DNA of 64,000 nt from Anaeramoeba flamelloides (GCA_027625915.1 JANTQA010000032.1:6510001-6574000); one strand, 5' to 3'. Numbered from the stretch's first letter, positions 35,493-46,784 are shown. Notes: generated from the letters alone by a model not told the origin. Made by a program: numbers and translations.

Positions 35493-36358
35493 CATTGTGA
35501 AAAAAAATTGGGTCATTAAAAAAAATTGGGTCACTCAAAAATTTGTTTTCGTTTTTTAAATAGTAAATATTAGCAAAATGATTTTTGATCAAAGTAAAAT
35601 TTTTTGAACAAACCTTACATTTAAGAAAAACCAAAGTCACTATCAATTATAATTTTCAAAGGTAATATTATTTCATTGCATTTTGAGGTTTTAGCATTTC
35701 TTTGGAACTCTAAAAAAAAAAAAATTTACTTTTAATTGTAAACTTTACTAAAAATGTTAATTTTTTTATATTAGTTTACATTCCAAGATCAAGTTAATCA
35801 TTGCTTGGGAAGACCGAAAATTAATAATTATTTTGTTTTAAAGTTTGTCTTGGGGATTTAAAGAAGTTAAATGTTTTCTGAAATCTGAATATTTCTTTAT
35901 TTTGAAGTTTTGATTGTCAAACATTAGTGATAACCAATCTCTTTTGAAAAAAATATCATTTTTAGAAGATTTTCCGACCCAATTTGGTTTAAAAGGATTT
36001 TTAAGATTAACCTGGATAAATTGATGTTAAACAATAATGATAAATATCTTATTGAATTAATAGATTTTAATATTTCCGAATAAATAGTTCTCTTATTTTT
36101 AGTAAATTGTATAATTAAAATTCAATTTGTGTATTTTTTGAGTTCCAAAGTAATTTGTTTGGGTCAAAATGTAACAATTTAATATTACCTTTGAAAATTA
36201 TGATTATGAGTGGCTTTGGTTTTTCTTAAATGTAAGGTTTGTTCAAAAAATTGTACTTTGATCAAAAATCATTTTGCTAATATTTACTATTTAAAAAACG
36301 AAAACAAATTTTTAAGTGACCCAATTTTTTTTAATGACCCAATTTTTTTTGACAATGG
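35493..36358. mobile_element. long foldback element family I, copy 1
   Basis: The whole 866 bp is an imperfect palindrome. The ends hold two spaced AATTGGGTCA motifs and their complements. A second copy is at 53579-54446. The ends read CCATTG-type and CAATGG. TTA flanks both sides here, giving a 3-bp duplication, as in PIF/Harbinger-like elements (inference). No ORF. Confidence 0.75.
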
Positions 36359-36362
36359 TTAA

Positions 36363-36774
36363 GGACTATCTGAATTTTATGCTCTGTGAGCATTGAAATA
36401 CAAAGCAGTAAATATATTAAGACCGTTAAAATATAGTGAATTAAGGGAAAGTTAAAATATTTCCAATTTTTAGCAATTTAAGATTTTGAATACAATCATT
36501 TATTGATCCAAAAACTTTTCGAAAAATCCCAACAAAGCAAGGCAAAAATAAAAAGCTATTTTTTTTGATATTGTGAAAATGTCACTCCACTTTCTTTTCA
36601 AATGGGTGGCTACACTCACTACCAACTCTAACATACTTCAATATAAAGTGGAGTGACATTTTCCCAATATCATTTTGGAAGTCGAAAATTTGAGTGAAAA
36701 ATTTGCATTTGGAAAGTAAATTTTTTTTGCCTTCCTCAAAAACAACCTAAATTTTATATTTTAACAAGATCTAT
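36363..36774 (+). mobile_element. TTAA-type element family H, copy 1
   Basis: Starts with GGACTATCTGAATTTTATGC directly after TTAA (36359-36362) and is collinear with 57322-57754 in reverse. The interior carries a strong hairpin (TGTCACTCCACTTT against AAAGTGGAGTGACA, about 36589-36655). The right end is decayed (AAGATCT then ATTAAC). It abuts the 3' end of the putative gene at 36779. Confidence 0.62.
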
Positions 36775-36778
36775 TAAC

Positions 36779-37780
36779 TCAACATTCTTTTGAGTTTATA
36801 ATTCGTGTTGTGGGTATAAAAGTAATATTCACTGGGAAAAAAATTGGAATAATCCTTAATCTCTGAATTGTTGTAAATATGATGAAATTTTTGAAACAAA
36901 AGCATTTAATATTATTGAGCCATTTCAATTAATCGAAGAACTAACCTCAAAAGTCAAAGTAAGTTCGAACCAAGAATAGACATTTGTCTTCCTATCTTTC
37001 AATATCCAAGTCTGAAAAAAAAAAACACGAGTTAAATTTTAGTATGGGTTATAGGTCGTCAACACAGTTTATTTACAATTCTGTATTGAATAATACTAAA
37101 TGTTGCAAAATAAATCGAACAAAATTTTCCTTCGATATCCAAAAAAATGATTATTAATTCATGGAGCGTTGAAATTTTAATTCCATGAAAACAGCTAAAG
37201 TATTAATTTGAGTTTTAGAATTGGGTTTTTAGATGACTGCTTTTAATTCTTTGATAAATTCTTTGGAAAGCTGAATTAAAATTTTGATCCTTTTGTTTTA
37301 GAATTAACAGTATCTTGAAAAAATAGAAACCTCTATATATTATAAATGTCAATTTTTAAATATTCGAATGTTATTATTTTCATCGTCCTCTCTAATCGAT
37401 TTAGATAAATTAATGATCAGAAAAAAAAATCGAAAATTTAAAAATCATAATTACAATGATTTAGATAAAAGCTCCTAATTCGATTGTTCAATAATATTTA
37501 TTCTAGATTTTTTCGAGCTATTTGAACCCTAAATTACTGATTCAATTTACACCCAATTACAACATACTTTGATTCTCGATAAATCTATTGTGACACTAAT
37601 CCCTTAAAGAGATTGATTTAACAAAAAATAGTCAGAGAAGGTTTGGTGTAGTTTGTCAATTTGGCAGTTTTGGGACAGTTCATAAATCAGTTCGTTACTT
37701 ATTTTCACATTTCCAAAAACTTTTAGATCAGATCCAATAAATCGAACTTTTCTAAACAATTTGGCAAAAGTCCGTTTCAT
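36779..37780 (-). CDS. putative four-exon gene, unknown small protein
   Basis: Model: complement(join(36779..36862, 36946..37011, 37077..37194, 37623..37780)), 141 codons plus stop. The exons are GC-richer than the introns. Junctions match in phase: exon 1 ends in phase 2 (SDYF), exon 2 ends QYRI before GTAAAT, exon 3 follows a T-run acceptor (TTTTTTCAG) and ends LTLTFE before GTTAGT, and exon 4 follows CAATTCAG and ends INSKEC. Introns are 428, 65 and 83 bp. The protein starts MKRTFAKLFRKVRFIGSDLK and looks globular, with no membrane segment or known domain. The large first intron carries ends of TTAA-type and family J repeats. Reading frame and splice signals agree well, but there is no homology support. 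Confidence 0.48.
37490..37603. repeat. solo end of family N element in an intron
   Basis: ACATACTTTGATT and CACTAATCCC followed by TTAA (37604-37607) match the ends of the element at 11937-12700. The opposite end is not found, so this is a remnant. Another fragment (GAAAGCTGAATTAAAATTTT, about 37266) belongs to family J. Confidence 0.45.
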
Positions 37781-38358
37781 TTTTTTTTTTTTTTAAAAAA
37801 TAATTATTCACTCAAATAAAGTAAACTGAATAAAACTGAAAAGACAGAATGCGAAAGAATTGAAAAAACATCAAAAAGTAATACTTGATAAAAAACTTAT
37901 TTTGTAATTTTCGATCTTTTTGTTGAGGATCATTCGAATATTTTATGCCAATTAAAATGGGGAATGAATCAAATCAAAAATAGCAAATTCATCAATTGTA
38001 TGGAAAGAAGGAATCAAAACAACTCATAAAAAAAAAGAGTGTTGAGTAATTGTATTAACAAAGCATTCAAAATTGGTGAAAAAAGTAAAAGAAGATTCCT
38101 GATTTGATTTAAAAAAAAAAATAAATGTTTTGGGGGTTAAAAAAATTAAAAAGAAAAAAACTTTTTATTTTTTAAAAATTAATTTAATACAGAAAAGAAA
38201 AGAAAAGTTTAAACCAACCAATAATTTTACAAAGAGTTTAAAAACCAAATTAAACAGCTTCAGAAAAGATTTTCATGTTTGAAATCTCAATTTTGGAAAA
38301 GAAAAAAAATTTTTTTTTTTTAACATCTCAAAATTGAACGCAAATATGAAGTATGGAA
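37781..38358. other. intergenic spacer
   Basis: AT-rich sequence between the putative four-exon gene and the PAS gene 3' end. Nothing recognisable beyond homopolymer runs. Confidence 0.4.
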
Positions 38359-39329
38359 CTATTTTTGATTTTCATTGATTTGGGTGTTTTCAATGTCAAG
38401 AAAATACTTTGAAAAATCATTATCTTGCTCCTCTTCGAGAATTTCATCACTTTGCGAGTCTGTTTGTGTTAATTCAAGCTTATTGTTGCCTTTTTCGAAT
38501 TCTGATTTGGAATTGTTGTTTTTTTCTTTCTGATGCGTTTGGTTGGACAGGGTTAAATATGTTTCATTTGGGAAGTCCAGATCAGGTATCTTGACTGATT
38601 TCGTTTTTTGTTCAAATGGAGAGGGTCTTTCTGTAATCACAATTTGGTAAATCGAATTTTTCCAGATGGAGACCTTTGTGATTGTAAATTGTGTGAAAAT
38701 TGGATGCCCTTTGGAATGTAAACACTCAAACACAAAATCTGTTTTTGTTTTCAGCCTATTCAAGTTAGAAAAGTTGAACACCAACCCAAGTCAAAAAGAA
38801 CAAAAAAATAAATAAAAAAGATAAAGTTGAGTTTTTGAGATCCATCCCCAAAAGTCGTGGAAATATTTGGGATTTTTTTTTTTTTTTTGTTTTCATCTTA
38901 AATCGAGAAATTAAAGACTTTGTTTCAAGTTAAAGTTAAAGTACGTTTGTAAGAATGTTGTTACACATTTGCTTGTTGATGATGAATTTTTTTTTTTTTT
39001 TTTTCCTTTTAACATGTCAAGAACAAGAAAAAAAAAACGAGATGTTACTTTAAATTTTCTTTGAGTTTTTGTTTTAAAATAAGTGTGCTTTTTTTATTTT
39101 GGTAAATCGTTTGATGTTCTGGCCAGAATTTGTTTGTTGTTGAAGACACAAACAATTCCTTTCGATCATAACCAAGCAGCATTGAAAACGCATTATTTAA
39201 ATCAACTATTGACATTTTTTTCTTATCAATCAAGATCAATGGCGAAGAAACCTTGTGAAAAATTTCAAAATATTCATTTATCCTTGATTTTGGGATTTGA
39301 ATTTCTTTTGAAGTGCTTTGGTTTCCCAT
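38359..39329 (-). CDS. small PAS-domain protein, two exons
   Basis: Model: complement(join(38359..38755, 39049..39329)), 225 codons plus stop. The donor GTAACA splits a Lys codon (phase 2). The acceptor TTCTAACTTGAATAG, with a clear branch-point-like TTCTAAC, restores it. The joined product carries one PAS fold at about residues 18-150: EYFEIFHKVSSPLILID, IVDLNNAFSMLLGYDRKEL and, from exon 2, FVFECLHSKGHPIFTQFTIT and IYQIVIT. The C-terminus is acidic and polar. PAS folds bind small ligands or partners; no kinase or other output domain is attached, so it may act as a sensor subunit. The intron cuts the PAS fold in two, so neither exon alone looks complete. Confidence 0.72.
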
Positions 39330-41034
39330 TCTAAAGTAGTCAGAAATTGTGTGTCAAAGACTTGTTTTACTTTTTTTTTTTTTTATTCAAAGTTGATAAA
39401 AAAAAATGGAAATATTTTTTCAAAAAAACTAAAAAATAAATTCTTTTAAAAATTATATTTTGAAAGTAATCAGAAAATCAACATTGATTTAAAGTTTGTT
39501 TAGAAAACGTATTTTACAGCAAACCTTGAAACATTTAATTTTTGGGTTTCATCAATTCTCACAATTAATAATTTAGAAAGAGATCTCAAAAAAAAAAAAA
39601 TTTTTAATGTTTTTAGATTCTCATATCATTGTGATAAGAAGCTGTCTATTAAAATAGCTCATTGCGAAGCTCATACAGTGAATTTTTTACGAAAATCATT
39701 TTTTTAAAAGAAATTTTTTTATTGAGATTTCTTTTTATTCTCACTTCAGGATGTTTTAAAAAAAGAGATGAATAAAAGTTTTCAAAAGAAATAAACTAAC
39801 TTTTTTTCTACTCAATATTTTTAACGATGTTTTTTAAAAACTATTCGAACAAAATTTTTGAAAATAGAATCAGATAAATGAAAACTAGACCGAAAAAGAT
39901 GAATAGATCTTAACCCAAATTACTTTCCGTAATAATTTCTTTAAAAGATTATTGACCATCAGAACAATTCTAAATAACAAAGAAACAATCCATAATTAAG
40001 GTTGGTTTTAAATTTGTGTATTTTAATAATCTCATATTTCATAAATAAATTATCCAAAAATTCACAAACTGTTTTTAAAATTTATGTAACTTTTTGTTGT
40101 TTTTAACCCAGCCTATGAGAATTCAAACTACCCAAAATCAAAAAAAGGAAGATAGAAAATAGATAAAACTATCTTTATTGGCGTATAACCCAAATAATAT
40201 TGAAAAAAAAATATAAAATTGAAACAATGCATACATCATAATTGCACATTTTTTTAATAGTTTATCGAAATATTCCACAAAACATGATTTTAAAAAATAT
40301 TTGTGTTTTTTTTTGATCTTAAATAGCCTTAAATTTATTGAAATAAAATAATTAATACTATTCTACAAAACAATTGAATAGATTTAAAAACAAACAATAC
40401 GAATATAAATTCAAAAAGAAATTGGACGTTATTTAAAAAAAAGTCTTTGATTTTTTTTTAAAAGTTGAAAGGGATGTAATTGTCATATTTAACATTAATC
40501 TGTTGAATACAAAATAAAATATTCTTAAATTGTGATTTTCAATGTGTAATTTCAATTTTTATAATTTTAAATTCATTTGGAAAGAGACCATTTTATAAAT
40601 ATAACAATACTATATCAATTTGAAATCTATATTTTGTAAAATTAACATTTAATTGCAATCCTTATAAAAGTAATATATATTTTTTATTACAACAACTGAC
40701 TTTTTTTAAAAATTTATTTTTTCAGAAAATTAATTGTTAATCTTCTGAGTGCTTATTTACCGAGTTTGTATAATCAAGAAATGGCTGGAAAAACTTTTTT
40801 TTTTTAAATTTATAATCTGGATAAAAAACCTGAGTAAACTTTATAAATTTAGAGTTTTTAAAATAAAAATCACAATTATTGATGTGCTTTTTTTGATAGT
40901 ACCCCTTCATTTACGCTATACACGCTTTCAGATGTTAACATAACCCACCCCCCTCAATTAAAAAAAAAATATTATATTATTAATAAATATATGGATAATA
41001 TAATACCTTAACTATAGTAAACGGAATCAAACAC
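39330..41034. other. spacer with one candidate exon (39504-39706, +)
   Basis: A plus-strand frame without an early ATG is open from 39504 to a TAA at 39706, including NLETFNFWVSSILTINN and LSIKIAHCEAHTVNF. A good acceptor (TATTTTACAG) lies at its 5' end. Splicing at GTGAAT (39679) to a TTCTCACTTCAG acceptor ending about 39748 would add a 14-codon tail. No family recognised and no first exon found. The rest is AT-rich. Confidence 0.28.
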
Positions 41035-41650
41035 AAACTAAACTATTTTTCATAAATTTTGACTTACTTTATAATGTTAATGGGAGTTGTTTTGAGGGTT
41101 TATTCCAGTATTCTTAACAAAAAATATTTTCAAATTTTTGGATCAGAATCATTTTTTCTAATTTTTCAAATTTTAGTTTTGCTTTTTCAAATTTTTGTTA
41201 TTCTTTTGTTTTTGTTTTTATTTTTCTTTTTCTTTGTTTTTGAAAAATTTTTCTTTTTTTTTCTTTTTCTTTTTCTTTTTTTTTTTTCAAAAGATCATGT
41301 GGAAAAAAAAAAGAGATCTTCGAAAAGACAAATAATCACTAAGAAAATTTAGACTATGTAATGTCTTTGAAAATGGATTAAATTATTCATAAAAAATATT
41401 GTTGTTCAACTTTTTTTCAGTGAAAGTTCAGTAATAAAAAATGGGTAATGCTCATTTCAAAAATTGTGACTCACTTTTTTTTAGTGTTTGGTTTTATTTT
41501 TTTTAATTTTTAATATATCAGGCTTTTATAGATTTATAATGACTTAAAAGTGAATTACAAATCATATTTAGTTATTAATTGTTCTTGAATACTAAAGGAT
41601 AAATTTTTTTTTTCAATTTATTATTTCAGGTGAGTCACAATTTTTGAAAA
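41035..41650 (+). repeat. dispersed repeat family D, copy 2
   Basis: Matches 18984-19660 in reverse orientation across about 600 bp. The 97-codon frame at 41059 is not preserved in the other copy. Confidence 0.55.
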
Positions 41651-42429
41651 AGAGTTTATTTGATGATAACTCAAGTGATTTAAAAACAAAACAAGCAAAG
41701 TTAATAGAACTTCCAATCCAATCGTAGATGTTAGCAGGTGTTGTTTTTCAATACTACCAAATCATGATCTCGTGCTGACATTATACAACATAAAGTTATA
41801 CTAATACCTGGAAAATTGAAATAAATAACAAAAAAATAAACAAAATAGCAAAAAAAAAAATAAAGTTAAATTGTTACCTGTTGATAATTTGGCATTTTTT
41901 TATTTAAGGAAAAAAAAACATATTTCTGAAATATCATCAAGTAAAAATAAGTATGAAATGATACTATTAAAAAATGATATTTTCAGTTTAATTTTTGAGA
42001 AATATTGATCTACTATTCACACAACCGTAATCAAAAAGTTGAGTATTAACAAAAAATAAGATACCTTGAACTTTTTTAATAATAGAGAATTTTATCATGT
42101 AATACTGAAAAAAATCCTAGGGATTTATATTATAAAAAAAGCCCAAAGCAGTGAATTATTTTCGAGTATAAAACTTTGATTAAAATTCAATCTAAATCTA
42201 TAATTTAATATAAAGAATTTTTATATACAACATTTTTCATTATAAAAAAAAGTTGAAATATGATTAGAACAATACTTCATTTGAAATATTATTTTTAAAA
42301 ATGAATTATTGTTTACTTAGAAATTTGATCCATTTTTCTAATTTTTCCCAAACATTCAAAATATTACTAATTACAAATTATTTAAAAAAATAATAATTTC
42401 TTTTCGAAAGAAAAAAACTTATTTTCAGT
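41651..42429. other. AT-rich spacer
   Basis: No gene, RNA or clear element recognised. Confidence 0.4.
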
Positions 42430-42911
42430 GAGGAAACTGTTCAAAAATACACTATAAAAATAAAATTACCCAAATTTTGGAATAATTTGACTAAAAAATC
42501 AACTTTATTTCAAAATAATTAGAATAATTCTTTTGGACTAGTCTAAAATATATTTCATTGATTTAAAAAAATATATCAAATCAATTTTTTTTTCTAAACA
42601 ATAAAACCTGAGAATATTAATCTAAACCTTCAAATTCAAAATTTTAATAAAATACATTTTTTTAATACCTGAAAAAAAAAAAAACAACTTATTCTATATA
42701 AATGGAATATTTTTTAATTGATTTATTTACAACTAAAAATTAATAAACATAAACTTAAAAATTACAACCTTTTTGGTAAAGATATCCCAAAGAGTAATTG
42801 TATTAGTAGATTTTATTCTTATTTTCCATTTTTTTGAAATGTTTTATAATAAATAAAACCGATTCAATATTATCAATCAATGAAAAAAAAAAAAATAGCA
42901 AATAATGGGAA

Positions 42912-43485
42912 AATTATTAAATTTCAAATTTGGTCAAATATCAAAATTGGTCAAATTCTCATTTTTTTCAAAATAGTTAATTACATTTAAATATGTTGAC
43001 TATAGGTATTTAAAAACCTCTTTACGGGTAGGTTAGGGTATATTAGGGTATGTTAGGGTAGGTTAGAGTATGTTAGAGTAGGATTTTGGTGTTTGAATGG
43101 AATGCTAGAAAATTTTGGCAAGGATTTTAAAAAAAAAAATTATTAACTGACCAATTAGACTTTTGCAACTTGTTTTAAGGGGAAAAAATTTTATACTTAA
43201 CTTTTGTGGTTAAAATTGGATTTCGAACAAATTTTTAAAAATATTTAGTATTGATGATTTCAAAATTTTGGTTTTGCTACAATTTAAGTAATAAAATACT
43301 ACCAATCGCTAAATAATCATTTTGCCCCCCCCCCAAAAAAAAAAAAAAAATAAAAAAAAAATTATAAACAAACATTAATAACTTTCATACCAATGATAAT
43401 AATCAAGAAAATCTTCAAAAATATGAAAAATTTCACATTGACCAATTTTGAAATTTGACCAAATTTGAAATTTAATAATATACCT
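42912..43485. mobile_element. foldback element with telomere-like core
   Basis: The left end (AATTTCAAATTTGGTCAAAT) is mirrored at the right (ATTTGACCAAATTTGAAATT) over about 55 bp. The interior holds a 10-bp tandem array near 43026-43082 and a C/A homopolymer block near 43325-43370. No ORF. Confidence 0.55.
43026..43082 (+). repeat. 10-bp tandem array resembling telomeric repeats
   Basis: About six units of GGGTATGTTA-type sequence (variants GGGTAGGTTA, GGGTATATTA, GAGTATGTTA). Each contains TTAGGG or TTAGAG across the unit junction. It is interstitial and inside a foldback element. Confidence 0.6.
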
Positions 43486-43912
43486 CAAATAATTAAAATT
43501 AATTAATATTCTCAAATAACTTATTTTAAATAATAACAATTTGTTGTTTATAGTCTTGATAATGAAAGAAATTAAATTATTAAACTATTTTAATATTTCA
43601 AAAAATCTAATAAAATAAAGAAACAAAATTACAAAATGAATTTTTTTTCTATTATACAAGGATTCAATATTTGATTTATTTTTATTGATTGATTTAAATC
43701 AAGATTTAATTGTAAAAATTATTTAACAATCAAACTATCAGAAATCAATATAATAATGATTTCATAAAAATAAAAAGGTTTGACAAATTTTTTTTTTCAG
43801 ATCCAAAAAATTCAAACTAAAAAGGATTCAGGATCTTTTGACTGAGAATTTAATTAGGAAAAATGAGCTCTTTTAAAAATGATAACTTATTTCTCTAAAA
43901 TTGATAAATGTG

Positions 43913-44276
43913 TTTTACTTGCCAAGGTAAAGTGAACCAGTTCCAAAATAATGTCTCAATTGCCATTGGTAAAAAAAAAAAATAAATAAATAAAAAAAAA
44001 AAAATTACTCTTGTATAACAATAAAATTTTATTAAATAGATTAATAATTTTATATCTTCAATTATTTTACTGTATTTTTCTTCTAAATAAAAAAATTATA
44101 TTTTTAAAGTTAAATAAATAAAAATAAAAAAAAAAAATTGTTAATGACTATTGAAAAATAATTATTTGAAAATACTGATACCAAAATACAAAAAATAAAA
44201 ATATAAACCAAATAAAAATAAATATAAAAATAAAAATCCAAATTGAAAGAAAAATTAACAGAAAGTAAAAAAAGTC
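43913..44276. other. AT-rich spacer / 3' flank of eIF2B delta
   Basis: Poly-A/T rich; probably holds the 3' end of the eIF2B delta transcript. Nothing else seen. Confidence 0.35.
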
Positions 44277-46214
44277 TTAAAAATCTTTAAACTCACGAAT
44301 TAAAACTTGCATTGAAGTAGGAGGAAGAAGACCGTATTCTGTAATTACTAAAGAAATGAAGTTGATTGGGGTGACGTCCCATAAAAGACAAACGACGTCC
44401 ATATCTGAAGGCAAATTTTGAATTTTCACTGATTTGGAATTTTTCGTTGTTAAAACCTTTTGGGGGTCGCCGTGCTCATTGGAAACCAAGGAGTCGAGTT
44501 GAACCTTTTTGGATAATTTAAAGGAGGGGCAGCAAACAATGACCGGCACTCTCGATCTTTTCGCGATCATTGCCACAATGGCGGTCCCAATTCTTCCGAC
44601 GGCCGATCCGTTTGATAGAATGACTGCGACACCGATAAAGACCTTTGTGACTTCTTTGATGATGTAGGAGATTGCGTTTAATTCGCAGAAGGAGCATTTG
44701 ATGCCGCAATTGTCTAACTTTTTCAAGAGCCTTTTCCCTTCGTTCATTGGGCGTGAATCCACGACTATGACACGGAAGGGGATTTCATTTTCATGGGCCT
44801 TTTTTAAAATTTTTTCAATGACACGAGAGTTTGCATAGACCAAAATAACATCGCCGGGTTTAATTTTTTTCCAAGCGATCTCCGTGATTTCTTCCTCGGC
44901 GTCATAAATGTGCTTCCGTAAGAACTCATCGATTTGGGAGCACATTTTATTTTTGGCATCTTTGATTTCTAAAGAGTCCACGCGCGAGACCCATTCCTTC
45001 ACAGTCCGAATGACACTGAACATGGTATACGAAAACTGCCGGTGCTTGATCAAGTATTCGATGTTGCGATTGAGCATTTTGACAACGTCTTCGCTGAACC
45101 TTGCCCTTACAGTCACTTCCATGATCAGGATTTTAAAGAGATTCAATAAGGCGATGCATCGCCCCGTGGTTCCTCCGATCTTCCCAGAGGAAAACTTCAA
45201 GGACAGTTCAATTGTCAATGGGTGAATAACACTCGCCGAAAATTCGACACCCAATTCCTTGGTTGTTGGCCGTTTAAAGGACGAAATGTGTGATGTAATA
45301 GAAGTTAATGTCCTGACTCGAGGATCAGAGAGTTGTTGGGCTTTCTTTGGTTTGGTTTGGTTTTTTTGCATTTCCTTTTGTTTGGTCTGTTCGTTTTGTT
45401 TTTGCTTATTGTTTTGCGATGTTTGTTCTTTTTGTTTTCCCTGCTGATAATTTTGATTCCAATTCTTTTTTTGTTCTTGTTTTTGTTTGTTAAGTTGCTC
45501 ATAATATTTTTTTCTTTCTTCTTTGGTCATCTTTTTTGGTTTTTGTGCTTGCTTTTTTTGTTTTTTGTTTTTGTTTTGAATAACGCTTTCCTGGCCTTCT
45601 CCACTCACTTCTCTTAGTTTTTGATAGTATTTCCTTCGTTCTTCCTTGGTCATCCCTTTTAAATGTTCTGGAATATTGCTTCCTCCTGTGTTTTGATCTT
45701 TTTTTGGTTGTTGTTTTTTTTGTTTCTTTTGTTGTTTTTTCTTTTGTTGATTGGGATTTTGTTGTTCTCTTAGTTTTTGATAGTATTGCCTTCGTTCTTC
45801 CTTGGTCATCCCTTTTAAATGTTCAGGAACACTGCTTCCTCCTGTATTGGTTTGTTTTTGTTTTTGTTTTTGTTTTTGTTTTTGTTTCTTTTGTTGTTTT
45901 TGTTGTTGATTTGGATTTTGTTGTTCTCTTAGTTTTTGATAGTATTGCCTTCTTTCTTCCTTGGTCATCCATTTTAAATGTTCAGGAACACTGCTTCCTC
46001 CTGTGTTTTGATCTTTTTTTGGTTGTTGTTTTTGTTTTTGTTTCTTTTGTTGTTTTTTCTTTTGTTGATTGGGATTTTGTTGTTCTCTTAGTTTTTGATA
46101 GTATTGCCTTCTTTCTTCCTTGGTCATCCCTTTTAAATGTTCAGGAACACTGCTTCCTCCTGTACTTTGTTTTTTTTGCTGTTGTTTTTTGCTTGTTTGA
46201 TTATTTTTGCTCAT
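44277..46214 (-). CDS. EIF2B4: translation initiation factor eIF2B subunit delta
   Basis: 645 codons in one exon, ATG at 46214. The C-terminal half (about 300-645) is a regulatory-type eIF2B subunit: SDPRVRTLTSITSHISSF, HPLTIELSLKFSSGKIGG, GRCIALLNLFKILI, then the Rossmann-like part with DVILVYANSRVIEKIL, FRVIVVDSRP, SNGSAVGRIGTAIVAMIAK and VPVIVCCPSFKLSKK, ending DVTPINFISLVITEYGLLPP. This fits delta rather than alpha or beta, and the long N-terminal extension agrees. eIF2B is the GDP-GTP exchange factor for eIF2, and delta contacts phosphorylated eIF2 alpha. Unusually, the N-terminus holds four near-identical units of about 50 residues (VPEHLKGMTKEERRQYYQKL) separated by Gln/Lys runs, and a fifth shortened MTKEERKKYYEQL. 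The unit resembles the short basic ERR motif that precedes the fold in other delta subunits. Confidence 0.9.
   Translation of the reverse strand: MSKNNQTSKKQQQKKQSTGGSSVPEHLKGMTKEERRQYYQKLREQQNPNQQKKKQQKKQKQKQQPKKDQNTGGSSVPEHLKWMTKEERRQYYQKLREQQNPNQQQKQQKKQKQKQKQKQKQTNTGGSSVPEHLKGMTKEERRQYYQKLREQQNPNQQKKKQQKKQKKQQPKKDQNTGGSNIPEHLKGMTKEERRKYYQKLREVSGEGQESVIQNKNKKQKKQAQKPKKMTKEERKKYYEQLNKQKQEQKKNWNQNYQQGKQKEQTSQNNKQKQNEQTKQKEMQKNQTKPKKAQQLSDPRVRTLTSITSHISSFKRPTTKELGVEFSASVIHPLTIELSLKFSSGKIGGTTGRCIALLNLFKILIMEVTVRARFSEDVVKMLNRNIEYLIKHRQFSYTMFSVIRTVKEWVSRVDSLEIKDAKNKMCSQIDEFLRKHIYDAEEEITEIAWKKIKPGDVILVYANSRVIEKILKKAHENEIPFRVIVVDSRPMNEGKRLLKKLDNCGIKCSFCELNAISYIIKEVTKVFIGVAVILSNGSAVGRIGTAIVAMIAKRSRVPVIVCCPSFKLSKKVQLDSLVSNEHGDPQKVLTTKNSKSVKIQNLPSDMDVVCLLWDVTPINFISLVITEYGLLPPTSMQVLIREFKDF
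45480..46160 (-). repeat. in-frame tandem repeat encoding the eIF2B delta N-terminus
   Basis: Four units of about 150-160 bp with high nucleotide identity, plus a degenerate fifth. Variation is mostly in the length of the CAA/AAA (Gln/Lys) linker. The near identity at DNA level suggests recent expansion or conversion. Confidence 0.75.
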
Positions 46215-46379
46215 AAGAAACAGAAGAAAGAATAGTAAAAAAAAATAAAAATCAAATTCTCTATCAAAGATAAATTAATTATCGAATCAAAGAGAAAAAA
46301 AATTGTGTTTTAATAAACTTCTTCACCACTTTTAGATTCAAACTAACAATATTATTCTGTTAATTGTATAATAAACAGA

Positions 46380-46555
46380 TCAATATTTTCCTTCAACTTT
46401 CCAAAATAATCACATACCAAGAATTTAAATAAACCACCAAGGCCAGTAATTCTTAAAGGCAAGTCAATAATTAAAACTGATTTTGGAATTCAAAATTTGA
46501 ATTGTACATGATTTATAAAATCGTTTTTGGAACAGCTCAATGAAAATTTTGTTCA
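46380..46555. repeat. small foldback family J, copy 1
   Basis: Ends ATATTTTCCTTCAACTTTCC and GCTCAATGAAAATTTTGTTC are imperfect inverses. Related to 53396-53576. Lies 165 bp upstream of the eIF2B delta start. Confidence 0.45.
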
Positions 46556-46784
46556 ATTCGTTTACAACGAATAGTGATCAAAGCTTTTGATCTTTTAATC
46601 ACAATTTAATTGCAGTTACAATTAGTTCTGTATTTTCAAGACTAAACTCAGATAATATTATTTAAAACCTAAATAGTTTTTTTTTGTGATATATCTCACA
46701 AACAGATTATTTGGGAACAACACTTTAATCGCTCTTGGAAAAAATAATCTAATTTAGATGAAAAAATTTTATAAATTACTATGT

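Larger units (their letters stand above)
42430..43912. repeat. dispersed repeat family E, copy 2
   Basis: Collinear with 13960-14830, but longer because a foldback element (about 42912-43485) sits inside it. Shared blocks include ACAAAAATACACT near the left and AACTTATTTCTCT near the right. Confidence 0.45.

Noticed and set aside
45704-46216. 170-codon plus-strand frame opposite eIF2B delta
   Set aside because: Its repeats mirror the minus-strand repeat units exactly; the minus strand carries the conserved eIF2B fold.
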